Assembly (NCBI GenBank): GCA_002479035.1
Contig: DLLA01000005.1
Span: forward strand, 1,035 to 16,033
Direction: 5' to 3'
From: Bacteroidales bacterium UBA7574
GTDB taxonomy: Bacteria; Bacteroidota; Bacteroidia; Bacteroidales; Paludibacteraceae
DNA length: 14,999 nt
Shown one piece after another: positions 1 to 6,273 of the stretch (within the stretch, counting starts at the first letter, position 1; each line of letters starts with the position of its first letter). Made by a program: the position numbers and the translations under genes. Under the pieces are notes generated by a model. That model made no database searches. It had not been told where the DNA came from and saw only the letters and a program-made list of their open reading frames with translations.

Positions 1-1
1 T

Positions 2-691
2 CTTGACTTGGCAGGCAAGAACTACGCCACCATCTCGTCGAAAGACCCTGATGTGCAAGCCGTTTTCCCCGCTTATATCGAGAAGATTGACCCGAAGCAC
101 GAGCACGCCGAGTGGTTTACCGACAACGTGGAGCAGAACATCTACAACTATCTGACCAGTACCGACCTTCCGGTGGAGATGTCGGACGACGAGTACTCTG
201 ACTTTATGGTATGGCACCGCGGTCTGGCTGTGCCTGCCGCACGTAACGTAAAGGACAAAGAGGTGCTGCGCGGACGCGAACTGTTCACGCAGATAGGTTG
301 CGCCGAGTGCCACCGTCCGTCGTGGACAACCGGAGCGGACTACATACAGGACCCGAACAAGTTCTTCACCCGCAACAACGATATGCCGCGCTATCCCTAC
401 CAGACCATCTGGCCCTACACCGACTTTGTACAGCACAAACTCTGTATGGAGAAGGATATCCGTACCGGCTGGTGCCGTACAACACCGCTGTGGGGACGCG
501 GACTGCACCGAAAGATAACCGGCGACGCGTATGAGGCACGTATGCACGACACCCGTGCCCGCAACGTGGTGGAGGCGATTATGTGGCACGGCTACAGCGA
601 GGAGAGCGACGCACTCGAGTCAACAAAGAAATTCTACAACCTGTCCAAGGAAGACCGCGATGCGCTGGTTAAATTCGTGAACGCGATATAA
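2..691 (+). CDS. Di-heme oxidoreductase / putative c-type cytochrome peroxidase (DUF1111), C-terminal part
   Basis: The reading frame is open from the first codon of the window with no stop, so the gene begins upstream; the TTG at 8 is not a convincing start. The visible 230 codons are the C-terminal part of a DHOR (DUF1111, thiol-oxidoreductase-like) protein, a periplasmic redox protein related to di-heme cytochrome c peroxidases. A haem c motif CAECH is encoded at 299-313. Family landmarks follow in order: WPYTDFVQH, then TPLWGRGL, then the block MHDTRARNVVEAIMWHG, and a final short helix ending in VKFVNAI. The first haem motif should lie upstream, outside the window. Two further cysteines (in HKLCMEK and TGWCRT) could form a disulphide or bind metal. 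In other bacteria this family is often encoded beside imelysin-type iron-uptake proteins, which cannot be tested here. Family call firm; substrate unknown. Confidence 0.88.
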   Translation, partial: LDLAGKNYATISSKDPDVQAVFPAYIEKIDPKHEHAEWFTDNVEQNIYNYLTSTDLPVEMSDDEYSDFMVWHRGLAVPAARNVKDKEVLRGRELFTQIGCAECHRPSWTTGADYIQDPNKFFTRNNDMPRYPYQTIWPYTDFVQHKLCMEKDIRTGWCRTTPLWGRGLHRKITGDAYEARMHDTRARNVVEAIMWHGYSEESDALESTKKFYNLSKEDRDALVKFVNAI

Positions 692-716
692 CAAGGCTTG
701 ATAGTGTATGTGTTGC

Positions 717-742
717 AGCGTCTCGGCGTATGCCGAGACGCT
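717..742 (+). terminator. Stem-loop between convergent genes, probable intrinsic terminator
   Basis: A perfect 11-bp inverted repeat (AGCGTCTCGGC / GCCGAGACGCT) encloses a GTAT loop, 25 nt after the DHOR stop codon, and is followed by ATTTATAT. The T tract is weak, so it may be an inefficient terminator. It also lies downstream of the convergent ABC ATPase gene and could serve both transcripts, but the minus-strand side has no T run. Confidence 0.65.
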
Positions 743-771
743 ATTTATATGATAGAATAGGTGATTATAAG

Positions 772-793
772 AGAATTACAAAAGAATTACAAA
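772..793. repeat. Perfect 11-bp tandem duplication over the ABC ATPase stop codon
   Basis: AGAATTACAAA occurs twice head to tail (772-782 and 783-793). The second copy contains the TTA (787-789) that is the stop codon of the minus-strand ATPase gene. It looks like a slippage or duplication event at the extreme 3' end of the gene; the duplicated stop leaves the protein end unaffected. Confidence 0.8.
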
Positions 794-1530
794 GGGTGGA
801 AGATATCCATCTTGAATGCTGCCGTGAAGGCATCACGGTCGTGCAGTGCTATTGGCGTATCTAACTGAATACCACCATCATACATCAGCAATATCCTATC
901 CGACAATTGCAGTGCCAAGTCCAGTTCGTGGGTAGAAATAAGTATGGTTTTACCCTGTGTGTGCGCTAAATGCCTGAGCAGTTGCAGGGTACGTATACGG
1001 TTGGGCAGGTCGAGGTGTGCCGTAGGTTCGTCAAGCAATATGACAGGTGTCTGTTGCGCAAGGGCTTTGGCTATCAGGATTCGCTGCTTCTCCCCGTCGC
1101 TGTGGTTGTTGAAATAGGTATCTGCCATATCCTGCAAGCCCACCCGTTGCAGCGCGTCTGCGATAATCTCCTCATCTTCAGCAGATAATCCTCCTAAGAA
1201 TGACGAATACGGATACCGTCCCATCGCCACCACATCATGCACGGTGGTATGTTCCAGACTCAGCCTTTCCGTCAGCACCAGTGCCAGATGCTTGGCACGC
1301 TCCGCATTGCTCTCCCCCGCTTTTTCAGAAGACACACCCAACAACCTGTATGTCCCGCCCAAAGGCGGCTGCAAGCCTGCCAAGGTACGCAGCAAGGTGG
1401 ACTTACCGCACCCGTTGGGACCCAACATACAAACCATTTCCCCCTCGCAAAGGGAGAACGTGAGAGCCGACTGCACCACGTGTGTGCCGTAGCCGATAGT
1501 GAGATTATCGCAACTAATTGCCTCGCTCAT
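787..1530 (-). CDS. ABC transporter ATP-binding protein, FecE/BtuD type (iron-siderophore, haem or cobalamin uptake)
   Basis: This is a 247-residue cytoplasmic ATPase subunit of a type II ABC importer (COG1120 group). Motifs are complete: Walker A GPNGCGKST (37-45), signature SDGE (144-147, replacing SGGE; to my knowledge usual in Bacteroidota members), Walker B VILLDEP with D167/E168, D-loop AHLD (171-174) and H-loop H201 in STHELD. It would power a FecD/BtuC-like permease fed by a binding protein, but neither partner is in the window, so it is an orphan subunit here. It starts 6 nt after the murF-alr stop codon on the same strand and has no Shine-Dalgarno-like sequence, so it is probably co-transcribed. 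The ligand (siderophore, haem or B12) cannot be told from this subunit. The stop codon lies in an 11-bp tandem duplication. Confidence 0.9.
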   Translation of the reverse strand: MSEAISCDNLTIGYGTHVVQSALTFSLCEGEMVCMLGPNGCGKSTLLRTLAGLQPPLGGTYRLLGVSSEKAGESNAERAKHLALVLTERLSLEHTTVHDVVAMGRYPYSSFLGGLSAEDEEIIADALQRVGLQDMADTYFNNHSDGEKQRILIAKALAQQTPVILLDEPTAHLDLPNRIRTLQLLRHLAHTQGKTILISTHELDLALQLSDRILLMYDGGIQLDTPIALHDRDAFTAAFKMDIFHPL

Positions 1531-1536
1531 AGCCGC

Positions 1537-3420
1537 TTACTCGTAGAAATACACGCGCTGCACACGGCGCGAAACGGATGTCAGTACCTCATAAGGTATC
1601 GTACCCAACTTGTCCGACAACTCCTCAATGGGCAACGCATCGCCGAAGATGGTGGCGTAGTCCCCGGGCTGCGCATCGGTGCCTGTAACGTCCACCATGG
1701 CTTGGTCCATGCACACATTTCCCACCACCGGACACCGTTTGCCGCGTATCAGCACCTCGCCCCCGTAGTTGGAGAAACGGCGGTCGAAACCGTCCGCGTA
1801 ACCGATAGGTATCACCGCTATCTGCCGTGGCTCCGTGAGGGTGGTATGTCGCCCGTAACCTATCGTCTCGCCCGCCTGCACGGTCTTCACGCTGAGAATG
1901 GTGGTCTTCAGCGTGCATACATTGCGCAGTTTCTTGCCCGCAAACGAGAACCCGTACAGTCCGATGCCGAGACGGCACATATCAAACTGATATTGCGTAA
2001 ACCGTTCAATACCTGCCGTGTTGCATATATGCTTGATTATCGGATAGTTGAGTCCTGCCTTCAAGGTCTCCGCGCACGCATCAAAATAGTGTATCTGCTG
2101 CAACGTGAACTCGTCAAACTGCGGTTCGTCGCTGCCAGCGAGGTGCGAGAACACGCTCTTTACCTGCACTGCCGTCTGCGATTGCAGGCGTTCAATCAGG
2201 CGAGGCAACTCTTCACGATAGAATCCCAACCGGTGCATGCCCGAATCTATCTTGATATGCACGGGGCAATGCTCCAATCCCTTTGTGGATGCGGCTTCGA
2301 TAACGTTCTCCAGCGATTGGAATGAATAGACATTCGGCTCCAAGTTGTTCTCCAGAATGAGGTCCATTGCCGCCACTTCGGGGTCCATAATGATAATGGG
2401 CAGCGTGATACCCGCACGCCGCAGTTCCACCCCTTCGTCTGCCACTGCCACAGCAAGGTAGTCCACCAACCCGCATTGTTGCAGGGCTTGGCTCACCTCC
2501 ACACTGCCCGCCCCGTATGCAAACGCCTTGACCATACACGTGAGTTTCGTGGTCGGGCGCAGCAGCGAACGGAAGTAGCGCACATTGTCCACCAATGCCG
2601 ACAGGTTGATTTGCAGCACCGTCTCATGCGTCTGGTGCAGGATTCGATGGGTGATAGTCTCCTCGTCATAGCCCAAGGCACGCATCACCGCTGCACACGT
2701 GCGCACATTCTGATGCGTCGGGTCTTCAATCACCACGGGGCAATGCACAAACAACTTCATCTTCTCTGCCCGTTTCGCCTCCAATGATGGGAAGTTCTCT
2801 CCATGTTCCGCACCGATATATGTGATAACACCGATGGTCGGACGAATGATTCGCTCCAGCCGTTCCATCTCCCCTGGTTCGGATATACCTGCCTCAAAGA
2901 TAGCCAGTTGTGTCTGTTCGTTCATCTGCCAAACCGACAGCGGCACGCCTATCTGCGAGTTGTACGATTTGGGCGAGCGCGTGATGCGGTAGTCGTCTTT
3001 CAGCAACTGATACAGCCACTCTTTGACCACCGTCTTACCGTTGCTGCCTGTGATACCGATTACGGGACACGTGTACAGCGACCGCTTGTATGCCGCCAAG
3101 TCCTGCAATGCCTGCAAAGGATTTGATACACAAATGATAACAGCATTATTATCACCCTCTGCAAGAGCGGACAAGCCATATTTCGTGACACTGTCTTCGG
3201 CGGAAACAAATACGCGCACACCTTTTATATATAAGTCCGGTATGTATTTTGCCCCATCGTTCTTATCTGTTCGCAATGCGAAAAACAAAGTCTTGTCGGG
3301 TTCGGAACCTAATTGGCGACTATCTGTAAGCAGATATGAGATGTCTATCTCTGTTGCCATGTGTGTCTTGCCCAACACACGCAGAGGGCGAATGGCTTGG
3401 ATAATTTCAGTTAGTAACAT
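1537..3420 (-). CDS. alr: MurF-alanine racemase fusion with C-terminally truncated MurF half; Alr half intact
   Basis: The ATG at 3418-3420 is chosen because a consensus promoter lies just upstream (3450-3481); a longer frame back to 3525 would cross it. Product 627 residues. Residues 1-260 are MurF-like (UDP-MurNAc-tripeptide:D-Ala-D-Ala ligase): N-terminal substrate domain, then the Mur ligase central domain with P-loop GITGSNGKT (122-130), SPKSYNSQIGVPLS, EAGISEPGEM and the IGAEHGENF / AKRAEKMKLF region. Residues ~265-627 are a complete alanine racemase, making D-Ala from L-Ala: PLP lysine K298 in MVKAFAYGAG, KIDSGMHRLGF, catalytic Tyr Y522 in TIGYGRH, and CMDQAMVDV. Such fusions in Bacteroidota are normally about 820 residues. 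Here about 45 residues of the central domain and the entire ~150-residue MurF C-terminal domain (including its ND-Y-N-x-N/D motif) are missing, in frame. Racemase activity is likely; ligase activity is unlikely. Confidence 0.88.
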   Translation of the reverse strand: MLLTEIIQAIRPLRVLGKTHMATEIDISYLLTDSRQLGSEPDKTLFFALRTDKNDGAKYIPDLYIKGVRVFVSAEDSVTKYGLSALAEGDNNAVIICVSNPLQALQDLAAYKRSLYTCPVIGITGSNGKTVVKEWLYQLLKDDYRITRSPKSYNSQIGVPLSVWQMNEQTQLAIFEAGISEPGEMERLERIIRPTIGVITYIGAEHGENFPSLEAKRAEKMKLFVHCPVVIEDPTHQNVRTCAAVMRALGYDEETITHRILHQTHETVLQINLSALVDNVRYFRSLLRPTTKLTCMVKAFAYGAGSVEVSQALQQCGLVDYLAVAVADEGVELRRAGITLPIIIMDPEVAAMDLILENNLEPNVYSFQSLENVIEAASTKGLEHCPVHIKIDSGMHRLGFYREELPRLIERLQSQTAVQVKSVFSHLAGSDEPQFDEFTLQQIHYFDACAETLKAGLNYPIIKHICNTAGIERFTQYQFDMCRLGIGLYGFSFAGKKLRNVCTLKTTILSVKTVQAGETIGYGRHTTLTEPRQIAVIPIGYADGFDRRFSNYGGEVLIRGKRCPVVGNVCMDQAMVDVTGTDAQPGDYATIFGDALPIEELSDKLGTIPYEVLTSVSRRVQRVYFYE

Positions 3421-3449
3421 ATCAGTAATATAACTACGTATATTTCCTG

Positions 3450-3481
3450 CAAAGGTAGCGAATAATTTTGGTACGCACAAG
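3450..3481 (-). promoter_or_regulatory. Bacteroidota-type promoter for murF-alr
   Basis: Read on the minus strand: CTTG (3478-3481) as the -33 element, a 20-nt spacer, then TACCTTTG (3450-3457), an exact match to the -7 consensus TAnnTTTG. Transcription would begin near 3443, giving a leader of roughly 20-25 nt before the ATG at 3420. Confidence 0.75.
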
Positions 3482-3518
3482 GATAAGGTATGAATAGGGT
3501 AGGGGAAAGTGATGATAA

Positions 3519-3550
3519 TTTGCATATATCAGTAAAAAGTGGTAACTTTG
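3519..3550 (+). promoter_or_regulatory. Bacteroidota-type promoter for the polysaccharide operon
   Basis: TTTG (3519-3522), a 20-nt spacer and TAACTTTG (3543-3550) match both halves of the Bacteroidota primary-sigma consensus exactly. It drives rightward transcription into wlbA with a leader of about 85 nt. It is back to back with the murF-alr promoter; 37 bp separate the two -33 elements. No transcription factor palindrome is obvious between them. Confidence 0.8.
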
Positions 3551-3640
3551 CAGGCTTTATACGCTGAATTGTGGTGAAAGACAACAGGTGTAAGGAAGTA
3601 GCAAACAGATATAGGTAGAACAGCAATAAATACACAGAAA

Positions 3641-4627
3641 GTGAGCAGCAAACTGAATTTTGCCTTGATAGGTGCGGCGGGATACATAGCACCACGCCAT
3701 ATAAAAGCCATCGCTGATACAGGCAACAACCTGATGGTGGCTTATGACAAGTTTGATTCTGTGGGGCGATTGGACAGCAGTTTCCCTGATTGTTCGTTCT
3801 TTACAGAGAACGAGCAGTTTGACCGATTCTGCTCGAAGCAGATGAGAACAGATGACCCGCTGTCGTGGGTGTCGATATGCACCCCGAACTATACGCACGA
3901 TGCCTTTATCCGATACGGTTTGCGTCTCGGGTGCAATGTGATATGCGAGAAACCGCTTGTGTTGAATCCGTATAACATAGACAATCTGGTGGAGTTGGAG
4001 GAGGAGTCGGGGCATCAAGCCTATACGATACTGCAACTGCGCCTACATGATAAGATAGCAGCCCTGAAGAAAAAGGTAGAGTCGGGTCCAAAGGATAAGA
4101 TTTATGACGTGGACTTGACGTATATCACCAGCCGCGGCAAGTGGTACTATAGTTCGTGGAAAGGCGATATACACAAGTCCGGAGGTATAGCGACCAATAT
4201 AGGTGTGCACTTCTATGACATGCTGCAGTGGATATTCGGTCCGGTGCAAAAGAATGTGGTGCATGTGATGTCGTTTGACCGTGTGGCAGGGTATCTGGAA
4301 CTGAAACGTGCACGTGTACGCTATTTCTTGAGTATCAATGCACAGTGTTTGCCGGAGAATGCCGTGGAAGGTGAGAAGCGTACATATCGTACGCTGAGTA
4401 TAGACGGTGAGGAGTTTGAATTCAGTCAGGGCTTTACGGAATTGCATACCGAGAGTTACAAACGTATATTGGCAGGGCAGGGTTTCCGTATCTCGGAGGC
4501 TCGTCCGTGTATAGAGATAGTGAGCGAGATACGTCACGCAGAGCCTGTCGGGCTTGTGGGCGACTATCACCCATTGGCGCGTTTGCCATTGGCAAAACAT
4601 CCGTTTGGTTGGACAGAAAACAGATGA
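3641..4627 (+). CDS. wlbA: Gfo/Idh/MocA oxidoreductase, WlbA/WbpB type (UDP-N-acetylglucosaminuronate 3-dehydrogenase)
   Basis: This 328-residue NAD-dependent dehydrogenase closely resembles WlbA/WbpB, which oxidise C3 of UDP-GlcNAcA, the first step towards UDP-2,3-diacetamido-2,3-dideoxy-uronic acids used in O-antigens and capsules. A Rossmann start NFALIGAAGYIAPRH (6-20) is followed by SICTPNYTHD (78-87), the EKP motif with catalytic-site K104, TSRGKWYYSSWKGD (163-176) and NIGVHFYD with H190 and D193. Length is normal. No ATG is available in frame before the family's usual N-terminus; the GTG at 3641 is the only plausible start, and an upstream in-frame stop lies at 3599. The stop codon is 1 nt before the next start, indicating translational coupling with the export lipoprotein. 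The aminotransferase and acetyltransferase that normally act next are absent from the window. Confidence 0.88.
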   Translation: MSSKLNFALIGAAGYIAPRHIKAIADTGNNLMVAYDKFDSVGRLDSSFPDCSFFTENEQFDRFCSKQMRTDDPLSWVSICTPNYTHDAFIRYGLRLGCNVICEKPLVLNPYNIDNLVELEEESGHQAYTILQLRLHDKIAALKKKVESGPKDKIYDVDLTYITSRGKWYYSSWKGDIHKSGGIATNIGVHFYDMLQWIFGPVQKNVVHVMSFDRVAGYLELKRARVRYFLSINAQCLPENAVEGEKRTYRTLSIDGEEFEFSQGFTELHTESYKRILAGQGFRISEARPCIEIVSEIRHAEPVGLVGDYHPLARLPLAKHPFGWTENR

Positions 4628-4628
4628 T

Positions 4629-5477
4629 ATGAGGCTGAAAACGAAGATATTATATCTGCTATTGTTGCCTGTGCTGATGGCATCGTGTGTGACAAGCCGC
4701 AAGGTGAACCTGATGCAAGAAGCGGGTGCGCATGGCATACCCCAATATGCCGATACGTTGTCCTACGAGGATTATCAGATACGAACAGGTGATAGGCTGT
4801 ATGTGTATGTATATTCGGTGGACGAGCGTGTGAGCGCGATGTTCAATGCGTCGGGCAATGGGGTGAGCAGTGCTACGATAAGGCAACAGACTATGGGCGG
4901 CGGCAACGGCTCATACGATTTGTACACCTATCTGGTGGCAGCCGATGGCACGATAGACTTCCCGATGCTGGGTCGCATAGAGGTGCGCGGAAAGACGACA
5001 CGCGAAGTCAAACACCTGCTGGAAGATGAATTAGGACAATTCATAAAGAGTTACGGCGATTACCAGATGATGTCGGTAGAGGTGAATATCGTGAGCCGTT
5101 CCTTTAGCGTGATTAGCGACAGGGGGAGCGGTGTGTTCTCGATTCCGAAAGAGAAAGTGACGATATTCGAAGCCCTTGCCATGGCAGGCGATATAGGTGA
5201 CTTCGGGGACAGGAGCAAGGTGCGTATCGTACGCGAGAAGGAGGGTAAGACCGAGATAATGACATTCGATGTGCGTTCAGAGGATATCGTAAACTCGGAG
5301 TATTACTATATAGAACCGAACGATGTGATTTATATTCAGAAGATAAAGGGACAGAGTTTCGGTATCAATTCAGTAACAACGACCATCAGTGTAGTAGCCA
5401 CTACGCTGGCATTCGGCGGATTTGTATATGGATTGGTGGTGCGTATTATGAATTCAGTGAACAACCACAAGCAGTAA
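4629..5477 (+). CDS. Polysaccharide export outer-membrane lipoprotein (Wza/OPX family), copy 1
   Basis: This 282-residue lipoprotein is a Wza-like exporter forming the outer-membrane channel for polysaccharide. The ATG at 4629 is chosen because it gives a proper lipoprotein signal: MRLKTK, a hydrophobic run, and lipobox LMASC with lipidated C20. The open frame extends upstream to 4554 but that would bury the signal. The poly-export domain begins near 48 (YQIRTGDRLYVYVY) and continues through ADGTIDFPMLG (105-115). An SLBB-like region follows, with VTIFEALAMAGDIGDFGDR (177-195) and SEYYYIEPNDVIYIQ (223-237). A hydrophobic C-terminal segment (about 249-274) is suited to the membrane-spanning helix of the pore. 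A Gly-rich loop lies at 75-94. It starts 1 nt after wlbA and is followed 12 nt later by a paralogue. Confidence 0.88.
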   Translation: MRLKTKILYLLLLPVLMASCVTSRKVNLMQEAGAHGIPQYADTLSYEDYQIRTGDRLYVYVYSVDERVSAMFNASGNGVSSATIRQQTMGGGNGSYDLYTYLVAADGTIDFPMLGRIEVRGKTTREVKHLLEDELGQFIKSYGDYQMMSVEVNIVSRSFSVISDRGSGVFSIPKEKVTIFEALAMAGDIGDFGDRSKVRIVREKEGKTEIMTFDVRSEDIVNSEYYYIEPNDVIYIQKIKGQSFGINSVTTTISVVATTLAFGGFVYGLVVRIMNSVNNHKQ

Positions 5478-5489
5478 AGGGGAGAGGAT
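5478..5489 (+). promoter_or_regulatory. Purine-rich ribosome binding site before the second export lipoprotein
   Basis: The 12-nt gap between the two export genes reads AGGGGAGAGGAT, a strong Shine-Dalgarno-like stretch. This is unusual in this window, where most starts lack one. It fixes the ATG at 5490 and suggests independent, efficient translation of the second lipoprotein. Confidence 0.55.
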
Positions 5490-6248
5490 ATGAAAGCAAT
5501 CTGGAAACAAATAGGAATCGCTCTCCTGATGAGTACCATGCTGACGGGCTGCTACAGTTATCGTCAGGTCGGGCTGTTGCAAGACAGAAAGAGTCTGCCG
5601 CACTACGATTCGGCAGCCTACGAGCCTTATCGCCTGCAGGTGAACGACGAGATTATCTATCGTGTCATCACAACGGACGAGACATTAGCCAAGACCTTGT
5701 CCGCCAACTCGGGTGGGGCAGGGCAGTATGCAAATGCCTATCGCATATACTCCGACGGAACGGTGGATATACCGTTCTTATCTCCCCTTAAAATAGAGGG
5801 GCTGACTGAGATGGAGGCTCAGGATACGCTGCGCAAGGCATTGCGCGAGATAATACCGGATGCCGATGTGAAGTTGGCATTGTACAACAAACAGTTTATG
5901 GTGCTGGGTGATGCCAACTCCGGTACGTACCGTATATATAAGGAGAGGATGACCATATTCCAGGCGTTGGCTATGTCAGGGGATTTGATGAACTCCGGTG
6001 ACCGCAGGCACGTGCGTATCATTCGTCCGCACGGGAATGCGGAACCCGAAGTGCTGGAGTTTGATATAAGGACGAACAGCATTATCGATTCCAAGTACTA
6101 CTATGTCTATCCCAATGACCTGATATACGTAAGCCGTGACAAGGGCAGTTTCTACAAGCAAGCCAGTTACAGCGCATTCCTTGGATTGATAACCAGTTCG
6201 GTATCGCTATTGGTGACGGTGCTGAATTATATCCCCGGCATCTGGTAA
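5490..6248 (+). CDS. Polysaccharide export outer-membrane lipoprotein (Wza/OPX family), copy 2
   Basis: This 252-residue paralogue of the preceding gene has the same order of parts: a lipoprotein signal MKAIWKQIGIALLMSTMLTGC with lipidated C21; a poly-export domain starting near YRLQVNDEIIYRV (47-59) and including SDGTVDIPFLSPLKIEG; an SLBB-like region with MTIFQALAMSGDLMNSGDR (154-172); SKYYYVYPNDLIYVS (201-215); and a hydrophobic C-terminal segment (about 228-246) ending in IPGIW. The two proteins align block by block (TIF-ALAM-GD--GDR--VRI-R; S-YYY--PND-IY) but are well diverged, so the duplication is old. It may form a second channel or a mixed channel with copy 1. The tyrosine autokinase starts 25 nt downstream. 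Confidence 0.88.
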   Translation: MKAIWKQIGIALLMSTMLTGCYSYRQVGLLQDRKSLPHYDSAAYEPYRLQVNDEIIYRVITTDETLAKTLSANSGGAGQYANAYRIYSDGTVDIPFLSPLKIEGLTEMEAQDTLRKALREIIPDADVKLALYNKQFMVLGDANSGTYRIYKERMTIFQALAMSGDLMNSGDRRHVRIIRPHGNAEPEVLEFDIRTNSIIDSKYYYVYPNDLIYVSRDKGSFYKQASYSAFLGLITSSVSLLVTVLNYIPGIW

Positions 6249-6273
6249 ACAACAAACTGAAATATAAATAGTT

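Noticed and set aside
1237..2325. 362-codon plus-strand open frame opposite murF-alr and the ABC ATPase
   Set aside because: It lies antisense to two genes with clear catalytic motifs, shows no domain, and has a low-complexity Arg/His/Gln-rich composition typical of a shadow frame.
3421..3525. 35-residue N-terminal extension of MurF-Alr
   Set aside because: It would include the consensus promoter at 3450-3481 and precedes the normal family N-terminus; the ATG at 3420 is preferred.
4554..4628. 25-residue N-terminal extension of the first export lipoprotein
   Set aside because: It overlaps the end of wlbA and would place the lipoprotein signal internally; the ATG at 4629 gives a proper lipobox.
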